Positions 26,531 to 34,373 of a DNA stretch of 64,000 nucleotides are shown here, piece by piece. The position numbers and the translations under genes were made by a program. Every line of letters starts with the position of its first letter. Within the stretch, counting starts at the first letter, position 1. Under the pieces are notes generated by a model that saw nothing but the letters and a program-made list of their open reading frames with translations, was not told where the DNA came from and did not search any database. This DNA comes from Chloroflexota bacterium (lineage in GTDB: Bacteria; Chloroflexota; Dehalococcoidia; SM23-28-2; RBG-16-64-32): contig JAJCYV010000022.1 of assembly GCA_029262695.1 (NCBI GenBank), positions 113,787 to 177,786 on the forward strand, given 5' to 3'.

Positions 26531-27202
26531 CTATTCACCAGGCACCAGATAGCCACGCTTGAGAGCATACTGGATGAGTTCGGAGCGGTGGTGCAAGTTT
26601 AGCTTCTCCATAATGCGCTGCCGGTAAGTATCGACCGTCTTGGGGCTGATCACGAGCTGCTCCGCGATCTCGTTGTTTGTAAAGCCTTCGGCGGTCGCCT
26701 TCAGCACTTCGCGCTCGCGGTTCGTAAGCGGGTCCTTGTCGTCCGTGTCTCTCGATTCTCCACGGAGGTACTCCCCCAGGAGCTTCTTGATCGCCGACGG
26801 GTAGAGGAACACATCACCCCGGTTCGCCGTGCGAATGGCTTCGATAAGCTCGCGGTCGGCAGAGCTCTTGTGCACGTAGCCGGAGGCGCCCGCCTTCAGT
26901 GTCTGGAACAGATACTCCTCGTCGGCGTGCACCGTTAGCATCACGATCCTGGACTTCAATCCCAGGTTATGGATCTCCTCCGCAGCCTTCAGTCCGTCCA
27001 TCTCCGGCATCGAAACGTCCATGACGATGATGTCCGGGCGCAACGTCTCCGCCAGCTTCACCGCCTCAATCCCGTTCGAGGCCTCCCCTACGACATCAAA
27101 GTCCGGCTCCAGGTTCAGGAGCGCGCGCAGGCCCGAACGCAGCACCTGGTGATCATCCACAAGGAGGATTTGTACCTTCGCGTCCGCTTTCGTCTGACTC
27201 AT
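26531..27202 (-). CDS. NarL/LuxR-family response regulator
   Basis: Protein of 223 residues. The receiver domain (about 10-125) has the acidic pair LLVDDHQ, the phosphorylated Asp in DIIVMDVSMPEMDG and the Lys in GYVHKSS. The C-terminal LuxR helix-turn-helix reads LTNREREVLKATAEGFTNNEIAEQLVISPKTVDTYRQRIMEKL. The start overlaps the histidine kinase stop by four bases, so the two are a cognate pair. Members of this family often control respiration by nitrogen oxides or other acceptors. Located next to mobAB and the molybdoenzymes, it is the leading candidate for their regulator, though the shared palindrome does not resemble a classical NarL heptamer. Confidence 0.93.
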   Translation of the reverse strand: MSQTKADAKVQILLVDDHQVLRSGLRALLNLEPDFDVVGEASNGIEAVKLAETLRPDIIVMDVSMPEMDGLKAAEEIHNLGLKSRIVMLTVHADEEYLFQTLKAGASGYVHKSSADRELIEAIRTANRGDVFLYPSAIKKLLGEYLRGESRDTDDKDPLTNREREVLKATAEGFTNNEIAEQLVISPKTVDTYRQRIMEKLNLHHRSELIQYALKRGYLVPGE

Positions 27203-28353
27203 CTCGCCGTCCTTAACTTCTTGCCAAGTGGTACTCTCGCCACTATCTTAGTCCCCTTGCCCTTCTTTGACTCGACCTCCACGACGCCTCCCACGAGCGT
27301 CAACCGCTCTCGCATGCCGAAGAGACCGAGGCCGGTACCCTGTGTGGGGCTTAGCTCACCCGAATCGAAGCCGACGCCGTCGTCCTTAATGACGAGCGAG
27401 ACTTCGTTACGCTTCCGCTCCAGTTGCACGAGCGCAGTCTTCGCGGAAGCGTGCCTGGAGATGTTAGTGAGCGCCTCCTGAAAGACGCGGTAGAGTACGA
27501 GTTCGACATCGCGGGGCAGCCGGCGCCCGAGCCCGTCAACTTCCAGCGATACGGCGATCGGAACGCTCTGTGAGAACTTCTCGGCGTAGGACTGGAGTGC
27601 CGGCACCAGCCCCAGGTCATCCAGCGAAGCCGGCCGCAGGTCCATCGCCATACGCCGCACGGAGTCCAGCGCGCCCGACGTCAGCTCCCGCAGCTCCTCG
27701 ACATTCTTCAGCACCTCATCGCCCTCCGCCGAGCGCTCCAACAGCCGCAGACGGACGAGGATAGAAGTGATCGCTTGTGCGGTGTCGTCGTGGAGTTCAC
27801 GGGCGATCCGCTTTCGCTCTTCTTCGTGAGCGGTCAGGATCCGCGATGACATCTCCTGAAGTTGGCCGTGATAGATGCGCGCCTCATCAAGAGCGGCGCC
27901 AAGGTCGTCGAGCACTTCGCCGACGAACCCCGCGTTGTCACACAAGGTGCAGCCGAGGGGCGGCCTGGGCACGGAGACGGGAATGACGTCTTCCTTCTTG
28001 TTGATCGGCGTGGTGCCACCGCTGGTGCCGTAAACCAGGCTGGTGCTGAGAAGGCTCACCGCGGGCTGAACGAGGCTATAAACTCCAACATCACCCCGGG
28101 TTTCCGCGCGGACAACGCCGACGTCGGCCAGCGCCCTCAAGTGCCGCCGGACAACGGGAAGGGGCATGTCCAACTCGCGAGCGATCACTGCCGGCTCGTC
28201 CTGCCCCACAGCGAGACGTCGCAGGATGGCCAGCCGCGTGTCGCTGCCCAGCACCCGCAGGACGCGCGCAAGGTCTGGCTCCGGCCCCGCAGCGAGATCC
28301 GAACCCCGCTTGCCGGCCGGGCCGCGCGCAATGTTCCCTGTCTGAGTCACCAT
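27199..28353 (-). CDS. Cytoplasmic histidine kinase with N-terminal ArsR-like HTH domain
   Basis: Protein of about 384 residues. The N-terminal part is a winged helix-turn-helix of the ArsR type (ARVLRVLGSDTRLAILRRLAVGQDEPAVIARELDMPLPVVRRHLRALADVGVV). A linker with a CxxC pair follows (PLGCTLCDNAGF). Next are the HisKA_3 dimerisation domain with the phospho-histidine in EEERKRIARELHDDTAQ and a HATPase domain with FQEALTNISRHA, KDDGVGFD and GTGLGLFGMRERL. There are no membrane segments, so the signal is cytoplasmic, perhaps redox or metal sensed by the Cys pair. Start choice is uncertain among ATG 28353, GTG 28350 and the track's TTG 28374. A DNA-binding kinase of this layout is unusual. Confidence 0.88.
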   Translation of the reverse strand: MVTQTGNIARGPAGKRGSDLAAGPEPDLARVLRVLGSDTRLAILRRLAVGQDEPAVIARELDMPLPVVRRHLRALADVGVVRAETRGDVGVYSLVQPAVSLLSTSLVYGTSGGTTPINKKEDVIPVSVPRPPLGCTLCDNAGFVGEVLDDLGAALDEARIYHGQLQEMSSRILTAHEEERKRIARELHDDTAQAITSILVRLRLLERSAEGDEVLKNVEELRELTSGALDSVRRMAMDLRPASLDDLGLVPALQSYAEKFSQSVPIAVSLEVDGLGRRLPRDVELVLYRVFQEALTNISRHASAKTALVQLERKRNEVSLVIKDDGVGFDSGELSPTQGTGLGLFGMRERLTLVGGVVEVESKKGKGTKIVARVPLGKKLRTAR

Positions 28354-28476
28354 CTCCTCCGGTACGTACGGCAATGCCCTACGGGACCGCCGACTGCCCC
28401 AAGATTAAGTCTCCCCTTGCCCTACAGACAGAGCCAAAGGGCCCTGAGATTCTGATCCTAGGGGTACCCACCGTAC

Positions 28477-28884
28477 ATGATGACGCCAGCCGAGCCAAGC
28501 ACGCCTAGTGTCGTGATCGCTGATCGCCGACCGCATTTTCGCGAGACCCTGAGGCGCGTGATCGCCCAACGGACGCAGGCAGCCATCGCCGGCGAGGCGG
28601 ACACGCTGCACTCGGCGCTGCGTATGGTGCGGAGCACGAGCGCCAACGTCGTGCTTCTCGACATCGATCTCGTTATGGGCCAGCCGGCAGGACGGCTACG
28701 CGCGATCGCGGACAACCTGCCCGGCCTGACAGTCATCGTGCTCCTCAGCGAGGACTCCTCAGAGTACCGCCGTGCGATCGCTGACCGCTGGGGCTACGTC
28801 TGCGTGGCGAAGGACAGGGCGGAATCTGAACTTCTTCAGATGCTGCCGCCTGTCCCCGCCCGAGACTCCGTCGCGGGCGGCTAG
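28477..28884 (+). CDS. Stand-alone receiver-domain protein
   Basis: Protein of 135 residues, made of a single degenerate CheY-like receiver. The acidic pocket is VVIADRRPHF, the phospho-acceptor Asp lies in NVVLLDIDLVMG, and the conserved Lys in YVCVAKDRAES. No output domain follows. It is transcribed divergently from the kinase gene, whose start is 123 bases away. It could compete for phosphate from that kinase or act as a phosphate sink. No clear ribosome-binding site is visible before ATG 28477. Confidence 0.8.
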   Translation: MMTPAEPSTPSVVIADRRPHFRETLRRVIAQRTQAAIAGEADTLHSALRMVRSTSANVVLLDIDLVMGQPAGRLRAIADNLPGLTVIVLLSEDSSEYRRAIADRWGYVCVAKDRAESELLQMLPPVPARDSVAGG

Positions 28885-28891
28885 TTGTAGT

Positions 28892-28905
28892 CCCCCGTAC
28901 GGGGG
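28892..28905. terminator. CCCCCGTACGGGGG hairpin
   Basis: A perfect 14-base palindrome seven bases after the receiver gene stop, in the gap before the convergent A3 gene. It could terminate transcription from both sides. No T run is present. Confidence 0.35.
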
Positions 28906-28989
28906 CTTGCCGTTAGACCAGTCGGTCGTCACTTCCTTCGTACCGACGTCGTGCAGGGCAGTCGGTCTAGGATGCGAAGGCCTAAGGCT

Positions 28990-31818
28990 TCACGACTTGA
29001 GGCCGATCGGCGGGCTGCCGTCTGCCGGGGCGATGTCCACGCGAGTGGCGCGCATGGCCGGGCAGGGTTGCCATTCCGTGGGCCAGTACTTGAGGTGACC
29101 GTAGCCGCCGGCGAGGTGTAGCCACTTGATCATGCCCGGCTCCAGGTTGGATTCGTCCCACCAGCTCTTGAACTGGTACGGCTCCCAGCCGTTGTAGATG
29201 ATGACCTGACCCGGGCGGACAGACGGTGACACCTTCGCCTCGATCACCATGCGGCCCATATCGTTGAAGACGTTGATCATCTGTCCGTCGTCGATGCCGC
29301 GGCCGGCCGCGTCGTCCGGGTTGATCTGGGCGTGTGGTGTGCCGCGATGGGTCTCCTGCATGACGCGGTTGACGATGTTGTTGGAGTGGATGCTCCAGCG
29401 GTTGTGGCCGCTGGTGATCATGAGCGGGTAGTCTCCCCCGGCGGCCGGTGGGTCCTTGTGGCAGGGCATCTCTTCGCCGGCCTCGATGAACCAGGGGTGA
29501 TCGATATAGAACTGGGCGCGGCGGACGAGGGTGGGATATGGAAGCTTCTTCTCAACATGGTGACGGAAGGGAGTGAACGTCTCATCCGGCCTGATCTCTG
29601 AGGCCTGACCCAGGGCGCGCGGGGAACGGCCGAGGCCTGTGAAGCGGATGAACCCCTTCTCGCGGAGGGTGTCCAGAGATGACCCCTCAGGGAGGGCGCC
29701 GACGGTGGCGGTGTCGCGCACCATCTCGTCCGTCAGCCGCTCCTCTTCATGGAATGCGCCGTTGGCCGTGAACGCGTTGTAGAGGCCGTCGAACTTGCGG
29801 ACGGCCCCCCTGATGTCCTTGAACTCCGTCAGTCCGCGTGCCTTTGCGCGCTCCTCTACTTTAGCGACGAGGTCGCGGAAGATCGCCCATTCGCCGAGGG
29901 ATTCGCCGGCCGGCTCCAGGGTACGGTCGGAGTAAGTGAGGTTGAGCGTGTGAGTGCTCGGGATTCCGAAGCCGATCTTTTCGTACTGCTGGGCCGCCGG
30001 GAGGACGATATCAGCGTACATCGCCGTCGTGCTCATGCGAACGTCAATGACGGCGACCATCTTGAGCTTGGGCCAGAGGTGCTCAAGGAGCATGTTCTGG
30101 CCACCGCGGGTGCGGCGAAGAGCGTTTCCGCCCATTTCAATGAAGACCCGCGGCTCCTGAGTTGCGGTCGGATAGGTAACGCCGTCCCACCAGCCTTTGC
30201 TCATGGCCTCGTCCCAGTACTCCTGGAAGGGCCGCTTCATCGAGGGGTCGTGCCACTCCGAACGAGTCCAGATCCCGTCGAACCCGGCGTGGTTATACCA
30301 GAGGAAGATGGGCGGGACCATGGACGGGTGCGCCATAGCCGTTGCTCGCTTGGCCATCTCGATGCTGGCGATCTCGTTGGTCAGAGTGGGGTCGATGTTC
30401 TGCATGGCCCCGATCATCGTGTCCATCATGCCCATGACGTTGCGGGCCGCCTCCGGGCCGGGCGCACCCTTGCCGGGGGTGATGAAGTAACCGTCCAGAA
30501 GAGCGCCCAGCCAGGCGCGGACGCCTGTACCCTTCCGGCCCCAGTTTCCGGTGAGCCCGAGGAGAAGGAGTTCCGAGCGCTCGATGAGGTCGCCATGGTA
30601 GTACTTGGAGGCGTTGCCAAGGCAGCAGATGATCGCTGTCCGCTTGCTGGCGACCTTGCGAGCAAGATCACGCATCGTTGACGGGGCAACGCCGCACATC
30701 TTCTCGGCCTGCTCCGGGGTGTAGCTTTCGTTCAGCCGCCGCCGGATGAGTTCGAAGACTGTGGTGACTTCAACGGTGCTGCCGTCCTTGAGGGCTGCCT
30801 GGAAAGTGCCCTCCATCGCCGGATCAGCATCACCAAGACTGAGATCGCCGCGCGGGGCCTGCGCTATCGAGCCGGAGTTCTGGTCGTACCAGTAGAACTG
30901 TTCATCGCTCCCGCCCTCTTCCATATCGTTCGCGCGGAGATAGGTGCCGGTATCCAGGCGGACCAGGAGGGGCAAGTCGGTCTGGTCTTTGACGAACGCC
31001 TCGTCGTAGAGACGTTCCTCCATGACGACCTGGGCCATGCCGAGGGCAAAGGCGGCGTCCGAACCGGGAGAGACCGGGACGTAGTAGTCGGCGTGCATGG
31101 CGGACGGGCTGACGTCGGGGGCGACGGTCACGACCTCGGCGCCGTTGTAGCGTGCTTCGTTGATGTAGTGCTGATGCGGGATGCGTGTGTATGCGGGGTT
31201 GGAGAACCAGATGAAGATGAGCTCCGCGTGGAACCAGTCGTCGGTGGAGCTGACCGGATCAAACACGCCATAAGTGAGGTAGTGGCCGGGGGCGAAGTCG
31301 TTCATCTCGGCGTTCAGGTCCATGGTGAGAGCGCCAAGCAGACCGGAGAAGCGGCTGCGGCCGACGATGCCTCCCGTGGGGGTGTTGCACCCGCTCAGGT
31401 GGATGATGGACTCCGGCCCTTGTTCTTCGATGGCGTCGACGACGGAGTCGGCGACTTCCGTAAGAGCTTCGTCCCACGAGATCTGCTTCCATTTGCCGCT
31501 GCCCCGTTCGCCGTCGCGCTTCATCGGGTGGAGGAGGCGCTCCTGTGAGTAGTGCATGGACGCCCAGGCGACACCCTTCTGGCAGCCCATGGGGTTCATG
31601 TCCGGAACCCCCGTCTCAATCGCCGGCATGGTGCCGCATTGCTCCTCGCGGAGGGCGATGCCGTCCTTGACGTATACGCGCATCGGGCAGTTGCCGGGGT
31701 AGCAGTCGATACAGTGACTCGCCCAGCCGATACGGTCCCAGCTCCAGCGGTCGCGGTACTTGCTGCCCCACTCCCGGGTGTCCTCTTTACCAGTTGCCTG
31801 GGTACTGTCAACAGACAT
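28990..31818 (-). CDS. Molybdopterin oxidoreductase catalytic subunit A3 (type II DMSOR family)
   Basis: Protein of 942 residues from ATG 31818, which follows GGAGGG; the track ORF (1061 residues) runs through the divergent promoter and overlaps the gamma1 start, so its first 119 residues are rejected. FS0 ligands are H35, C39, C44 and C79 (SHCIDCYPGNCP ... MNPMGCQKG). The predicted Mo ligand is D174 in MNDFAPGHYLTYG. No Tat signal is present. It is transcribed away from the gamma1-beta1-delta1 genes, which probably supply its other subunits. The shared operator-like palindrome sits in the divergent gap, 83 bases from this start. Substrate unknown. Confidence 0.92.
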   Translation of the reverse strand: MSVDSTQATGKEDTREWGSKYRDRWSWDRIGWASHCIDCYPGNCPMRVYVKDGIALREEQCGTMPAIETGVPDMNPMGCQKGVAWASMHYSQERLLHPMKRDGERGSGKWKQISWDEALTEVADSVVDAIEEQGPESIIHLSGCNTPTGGIVGRSRFSGLLGALTMDLNAEMNDFAPGHYLTYGVFDPVSSTDDWFHAELIFIWFSNPAYTRIPHQHYINEARYNGAEVVTVAPDVSPSAMHADYYVPVSPGSDAAFALGMAQVVMEERLYDEAFVKDQTDLPLLVRLDTGTYLRANDMEEGGSDEQFYWYDQNSGSIAQAPRGDLSLGDADPAMEGTFQAALKDGSTVEVTTVFELIRRRLNESYTPEQAEKMCGVAPSTMRDLARKVASKRTAIICCLGNASKYYHGDLIERSELLLLGLTGNWGRKGTGVRAWLGALLDGYFITPGKGAPGPEAARNVMGMMDTMIGAMQNIDPTLTNEIASIEMAKRATAMAHPSMVPPIFLWYNHAGFDGIWTRSEWHDPSMKRPFQEYWDEAMSKGWWDGVTYPTATQEPRVFIEMGGNALRRTRGGQNMLLEHLWPKLKMVAVIDVRMSTTAMYADIVLPAAQQYEKIGFGIPSTHTLNLTYSDRTLEPAGESLGEWAIFRDLVAKVEERAKARGLTEFKDIRGAVRKFDGLYNAFTANGAFHEEERLTDEMVRDTATVGALPEGSSLDTLREKGFIRFTGLGRSPRALGQASEIRPDETFTPFRHHVEKKLPYPTLVRRAQFYIDHPWFIEAGEEMPCHKDPPAAGGDYPLMITSGHNRWSIHSNNIVNRVMQETHRGTPHAQINPDDAAGRGIDDGQMINVFNDMGRMVIEAKVSPSVRPGQVIIYNGWEPYQFKSWWDESNLEPGMIKWLHLAGGYGHLKYWPTEWQPCPAMRATRVDIAPADGSPPIGLKS

Positions 31819-31977
31819 GATTACGCCCTCCGCTCTGTCGGCTGAGAGGATCATGCGACGACCGGGGGAAGAAGGTCTGTCATGCAGGCGGTGGAGCCCG
31901 GTGGGGTTTCGCCCTACCGCTTTTTGCTGGTGGCTGCCCGATTGGGTTCGGTGCGTCGGCGGTCGCAGGATGTGGAC
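31819..31977. promoter_or_regulatory. Divergent promoter region with shared operator, copy 5
   Basis: This 159-base gap separates A3 and gamma1. It contains GTGGGG-TTTCG-CCCTAC at 31901-31917 (on the minus strand GTAGGG-CGAAA-CCCCAC), related to the palindromes before A1, A2, gamma2 and an acyl-CoA dehydrogenase. It is 83 bases from the A3 start and 61 bases from the gamma1 start, so one site could serve both directions. I could not identify -10/-35 boxes or a riboswitch. Confidence 0.45.
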
Positions 31978-32625
31978 ATGATCAAGGCACAGCGCGTGGA
32001 AGCTGCTGATTCGGCGCTGATCGATCCCGCTGGGAGCGAATGGCGGAGCGCGCCGTCGACCCGCCTGTCGCTGGAACCAACACCGCTGATCTCTCAGCCC
32101 TCTGCCTACGTGCAGGCGAAATGGGAGACTATCGACTACGGCGCCATCGGCAACGTGTCGGTGCAGGCGCTCCACAACGACGGCGGCATCTTCTTCCGGC
32201 TTCAGTGGAACGACGCGACCGAGAACGACGACATTCGCGACACTGACCAGTTCACCGACGCCGCAGCAGTCCTCTTCCCGGTCAAAGAGGATGCCCCTCT
32301 CACCAGCATGGGTTCACCCGATGAGCCGGTGAACGCCTGGTACTGGCGTCCGGACATGGAGACGCCTTTCAGTGTGACCTCCGAAGGGACGAGCACAACG
32401 ATCCGCACGATCGACCCAAACCTGCGGGGAAACGGCGCCCACACGGGCGGCGCCTGGGCGGTCGTCATCGGCCGCGCGCTTCAGTCCGCGGGCGACGGAT
32501 ACGTGCAGCTGACCGCGGGCGAGGAGGGAAAGGTCGCCTTCGCCGTGTGGCAGGGCGGCAATGACGAACGGGCCGGCCTGAAGGCGGTGACGCTGGAGTG
32601 GCAGCCCCTGGAGCTGGAGGCGTAG
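31978..32625 (+). CDS. Molybdoenzyme gamma subunit 1, ethylbenzene-dehydrogenase-type haem b protein
   Basis: Protein of 215 residues from ATG 31978 (GCAGGA upstream); the track start at 31882 is inside the promoter. The pattern of EbdC/DdhC-type haem b subunits is visible: VSVQALHNDGGIFFRLQWND, FTDAAAVLFPV, MGSPDEPVNAWYWRPD and GKVAFAVWQGGNDERAGLKAVTLEW. The known ligands of such subunits are a Met and a Lys; M111 and K202 are the natural candidates. Relatives carry a Sec signal peptide, but none is present here. It is followed two bases later by beta1. Confidence 0.88.
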   Translation: MIKAQRVEAADSALIDPAGSEWRSAPSTRLSLEPTPLISQPSAYVQAKWETIDYGAIGNVSVQALHNDGGIFFRLQWNDATENDDIRDTDQFTDAAAVLFPVKEDAPLTSMGSPDEPVNAWYWRPDMETPFSVTSEGTSTTIRTIDPNLRGNGAHTGGAWAVVIGRALQSAGDGYVQLTAGEEGKVAFAVWQGGNDERAGLKAVTLEWQPLELEA

Positions 32626-32627
32626 CA

Positions 32628-33659
32628 ATGCCACCCGCCGTCAAGCGACAGCTGGCCGCCGTGTTCGACATGAACAAATGCCTCGGCTGCCAGACCTGCA
32701 CGATCGCCTGCAAGACACTGTGGACCGACGAAGAGGGCATGGAGTACATGTGGTGGAACATCGTCTCGACGATGCCGGGCAAGGGCTCGCCGCGCGACTG
32801 GCAAACGCTGGGCGGCGGCTTTCCCAACGACGGCGACCCCGACCCCAGCCGCATCCCGACCGTGAACGAGTTCGGCCAGGCGTGGGAGTTCAACTACGAA
32901 GAAGTGTTCTACGGCGGCGAGGGCACGAACAAGTACCTCCAGCCGAAGCAGGACGACGGCGACTGGGGAGCCCTGTGGGACGAGGACGAGGCCACGGGAG
33001 AGTACCCCAACGCCTACTTCTTCTACCTGCAGATGATCTGCATGCACTGCACGGACCCCGCCTGCCTCGCGGCCTGCCCACGACAGGCGATCTACAAGCG
33101 CGTCGACGACGGGATCGTCCTGATCGACCAGGAGCGGTGCAACGGCTACCGCTTCTGCATGGAGGCCTGCCCTTACAAGCGCATCTACTTCAACCACAAC
33201 GCGAAGGCATCTCAGAAGTGCATCCTCTGCTACCCCAGGATCGAACAGGGCGTCGCCCCGGCCTGCTTCCGCCAGTGCCCCGGCCGCGTCCGCTTCCTCG
33301 GCTTCCTGGACGACGAGGACGGCGCCGTTCACAAGCTGGTTGAGCGCTGGAAGGTCGCGCTCCCGCTGCATCCCGAATACGGTACGCAGCCGAACATCTA
33401 CTACGTGCCGCCTCTTTCGCCCCCGATGTTCGACGACGACGGCGAAGTCATCGAAGGCTCCGAGCGCGTTCCGAGAAGCTACCTCGAATCCCTGTTCGGG
33501 CCCGACGTCAACCGCGTGCTGGACACGCTGACGGCGGAGATGGAGACGGTCCGCGGCGGAGGCGAATCGGAGATGCTGGACACACTGATCGCTCATCAGT
33601 GGAAGAGCATGTTCGGCGGCTTCACCAAGGACCCCTCAACACTGAAGAGGCCCCAATGA
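32628..33659 (+). CDS. Molybdoenzyme beta subunit 1, four Fe-S clusters
   Basis: Protein of 343 residues from ATG 32628, with GGAGG seven bases upstream. Cys motifs in order are CLGCQTCTIACK, CMHCTDPACLAACP, CNGYRFCMEACPYKR and CILCYPRIEQGVAPACFRQCPG. Tyr replaces one Cys in the third block (CNGY), which points to a [3Fe-4S] cluster as in type II enzymes. There is no signal peptide. Its gene is flanked by gamma1 (two-base gap) and delta1 (ATGA overlap), and the set most likely serves A3, which is divergent. The electron acceptor is not encoded nearby. Confidence 0.93.
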   Translation: MPPAVKRQLAAVFDMNKCLGCQTCTIACKTLWTDEEGMEYMWWNIVSTMPGKGSPRDWQTLGGGFPNDGDPDPSRIPTVNEFGQAWEFNYEEVFYGGEGTNKYLQPKQDDGDWGALWDEDEATGEYPNAYFFYLQMICMHCTDPACLAACPRQAIYKRVDDGIVLIDQERCNGYRFCMEACPYKRIYFNHNAKASQKCILCYPRIEQGVAPACFRQCPGRVRFLGFLDDEDGAVHKLVERWKVALPLHPEYGTQPNIYYVPPLSPPMFDDDGEVIEGSERVPRSYLESLFGPDVNRVLDTLTAEMETVRGGGESEMLDTLIAHQWKSMFGGFTKDPSTLKRPQ

Positions 33660-34288
33660 CGATCGCGTCGCTGGCTGTGGAAGACGGGCCCCAGCTGCAG
33701 GCCGGTGCGCGCAGCGCGTGCTACCACTGGTTCGCGAGGGCGTTCTCGTTCCCAGACCAGGAGCTGCGCGCCGCCATCGCCTCCGGCGAGGCGGAAGCGG
33801 CGTGGAGCGGCGCAGCGCAGAACCTGCCCTTTGAGCTGCCCGAGGCCCCTGGAGCCGGCGCCGACGCAGACGGCCTCGAAGAAGGCTACGTCAGCGTATT
33901 CGAGGTCGGGCCCGGAAAGCCATTCTGCCCGCTCTACGAAGGTTCGCACCGCAGCGGCCGGATGAAGCTAATGGAAGACGTCGTTCGCTTCTACGAGCAC
34001 TTCGGCCTGCGCGCGGCGCCGGAGGACCAGCCGGACCACATCTGCGCCGAGCTTGACTTCATGCACTACCTGTCGTTCAAGGAGGCAGCGGCGCTGGCGC
34101 ACGGCGATTCCGCCGCCGACCTGAAGCGGGCCCAGCGCGATTTTCTGGACCGCCACCTGTGCCAGTGGCTACCGAGGTTTCTTACACGCCTGGAGGCCAG
34201 CGATCGCGCGCCGGACTTCTATCGCCGCCTGAGCGTCCGCGTCGTCGAGTTTTGCCGGCGCGATCTCGCCTGGCTGAAGGAGATGTAG
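33656..34288 (+). CDS. TorD/NarJ-family molybdoenzyme chaperone, delta subunit 1
   Basis: Protein of 210 residues from ATG 33656, overlapping the beta1 stop by four bases. The all-helical sequence contains YVSVFEVGPGKPFCPLYEGSHR and DHICAELDFMHYLSFKEA, the E-x-DFM-x-x-L motif of TorD/DmsD/NarJ/EbdD proteins. These bind the catalytic apoprotein and assist cofactor insertion, and are not part of the final enzyme. The neighbourhood suggests that it matures A3. Part of a shared operator-like site overlaps its stop codon and serves the following gene. Confidence 0.88.
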   Translation: MTIASLAVEDGPQLQAGARSACYHWFARAFSFPDQELRAAIASGEAEAAWSGAAQNLPFELPEAPGAGADADGLEEGYVSVFEVGPGKPFCPLYEGSHRSGRMKLMEDVVRFYEHFGLRAAPEDQPDHICAELDFMHYLSFKEAAALAHGDSAADLKRAQRDFLDRHLCQWLPRFLTRLEASDRAPDFYRRLSVRVVEFCRRDLAWLKEM

Positions 34289-34301
34289 GGAAAAGCCGCA
34301 C
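34285..34301. promoter_or_regulatory. Shared palindromic operator, copy 4 (upstream of gamma2 operon)
   Basis: It reads GTAGGG-AAAAG-CCGCAC on the plus strand. It overlaps the delta1 stop codon and lies 73 bases before the gamma2 start, which suggests that the gamma2-to-permease genes have their own promoter in this 85-base gap. Confidence 0.5.
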
Positions 34302-34373
34302 CACGGCGTGCGGGACAAGCCGGACTGACCACCCATGACCACTCATCGATAACCGAATGCGCAGGTGATATCC

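Noticed and set aside
31819-31977. Possible molybdenum-cofactor riboswitch in the A3/gamma1 gap
   Set aside because: I could not match the conserved Moco-RNA elements by eye. A covariance-model search with the Rfam Moco family would decide; a significant hit would reverse this.
31819-32175. N-terminal 119-residue extension of the A3 ORF
   Set aside because: It runs through the divergent promoter and into gamma1. ATG 31818 has a good ribosome-binding site and gives an N-terminus like A1, A2 and A4.
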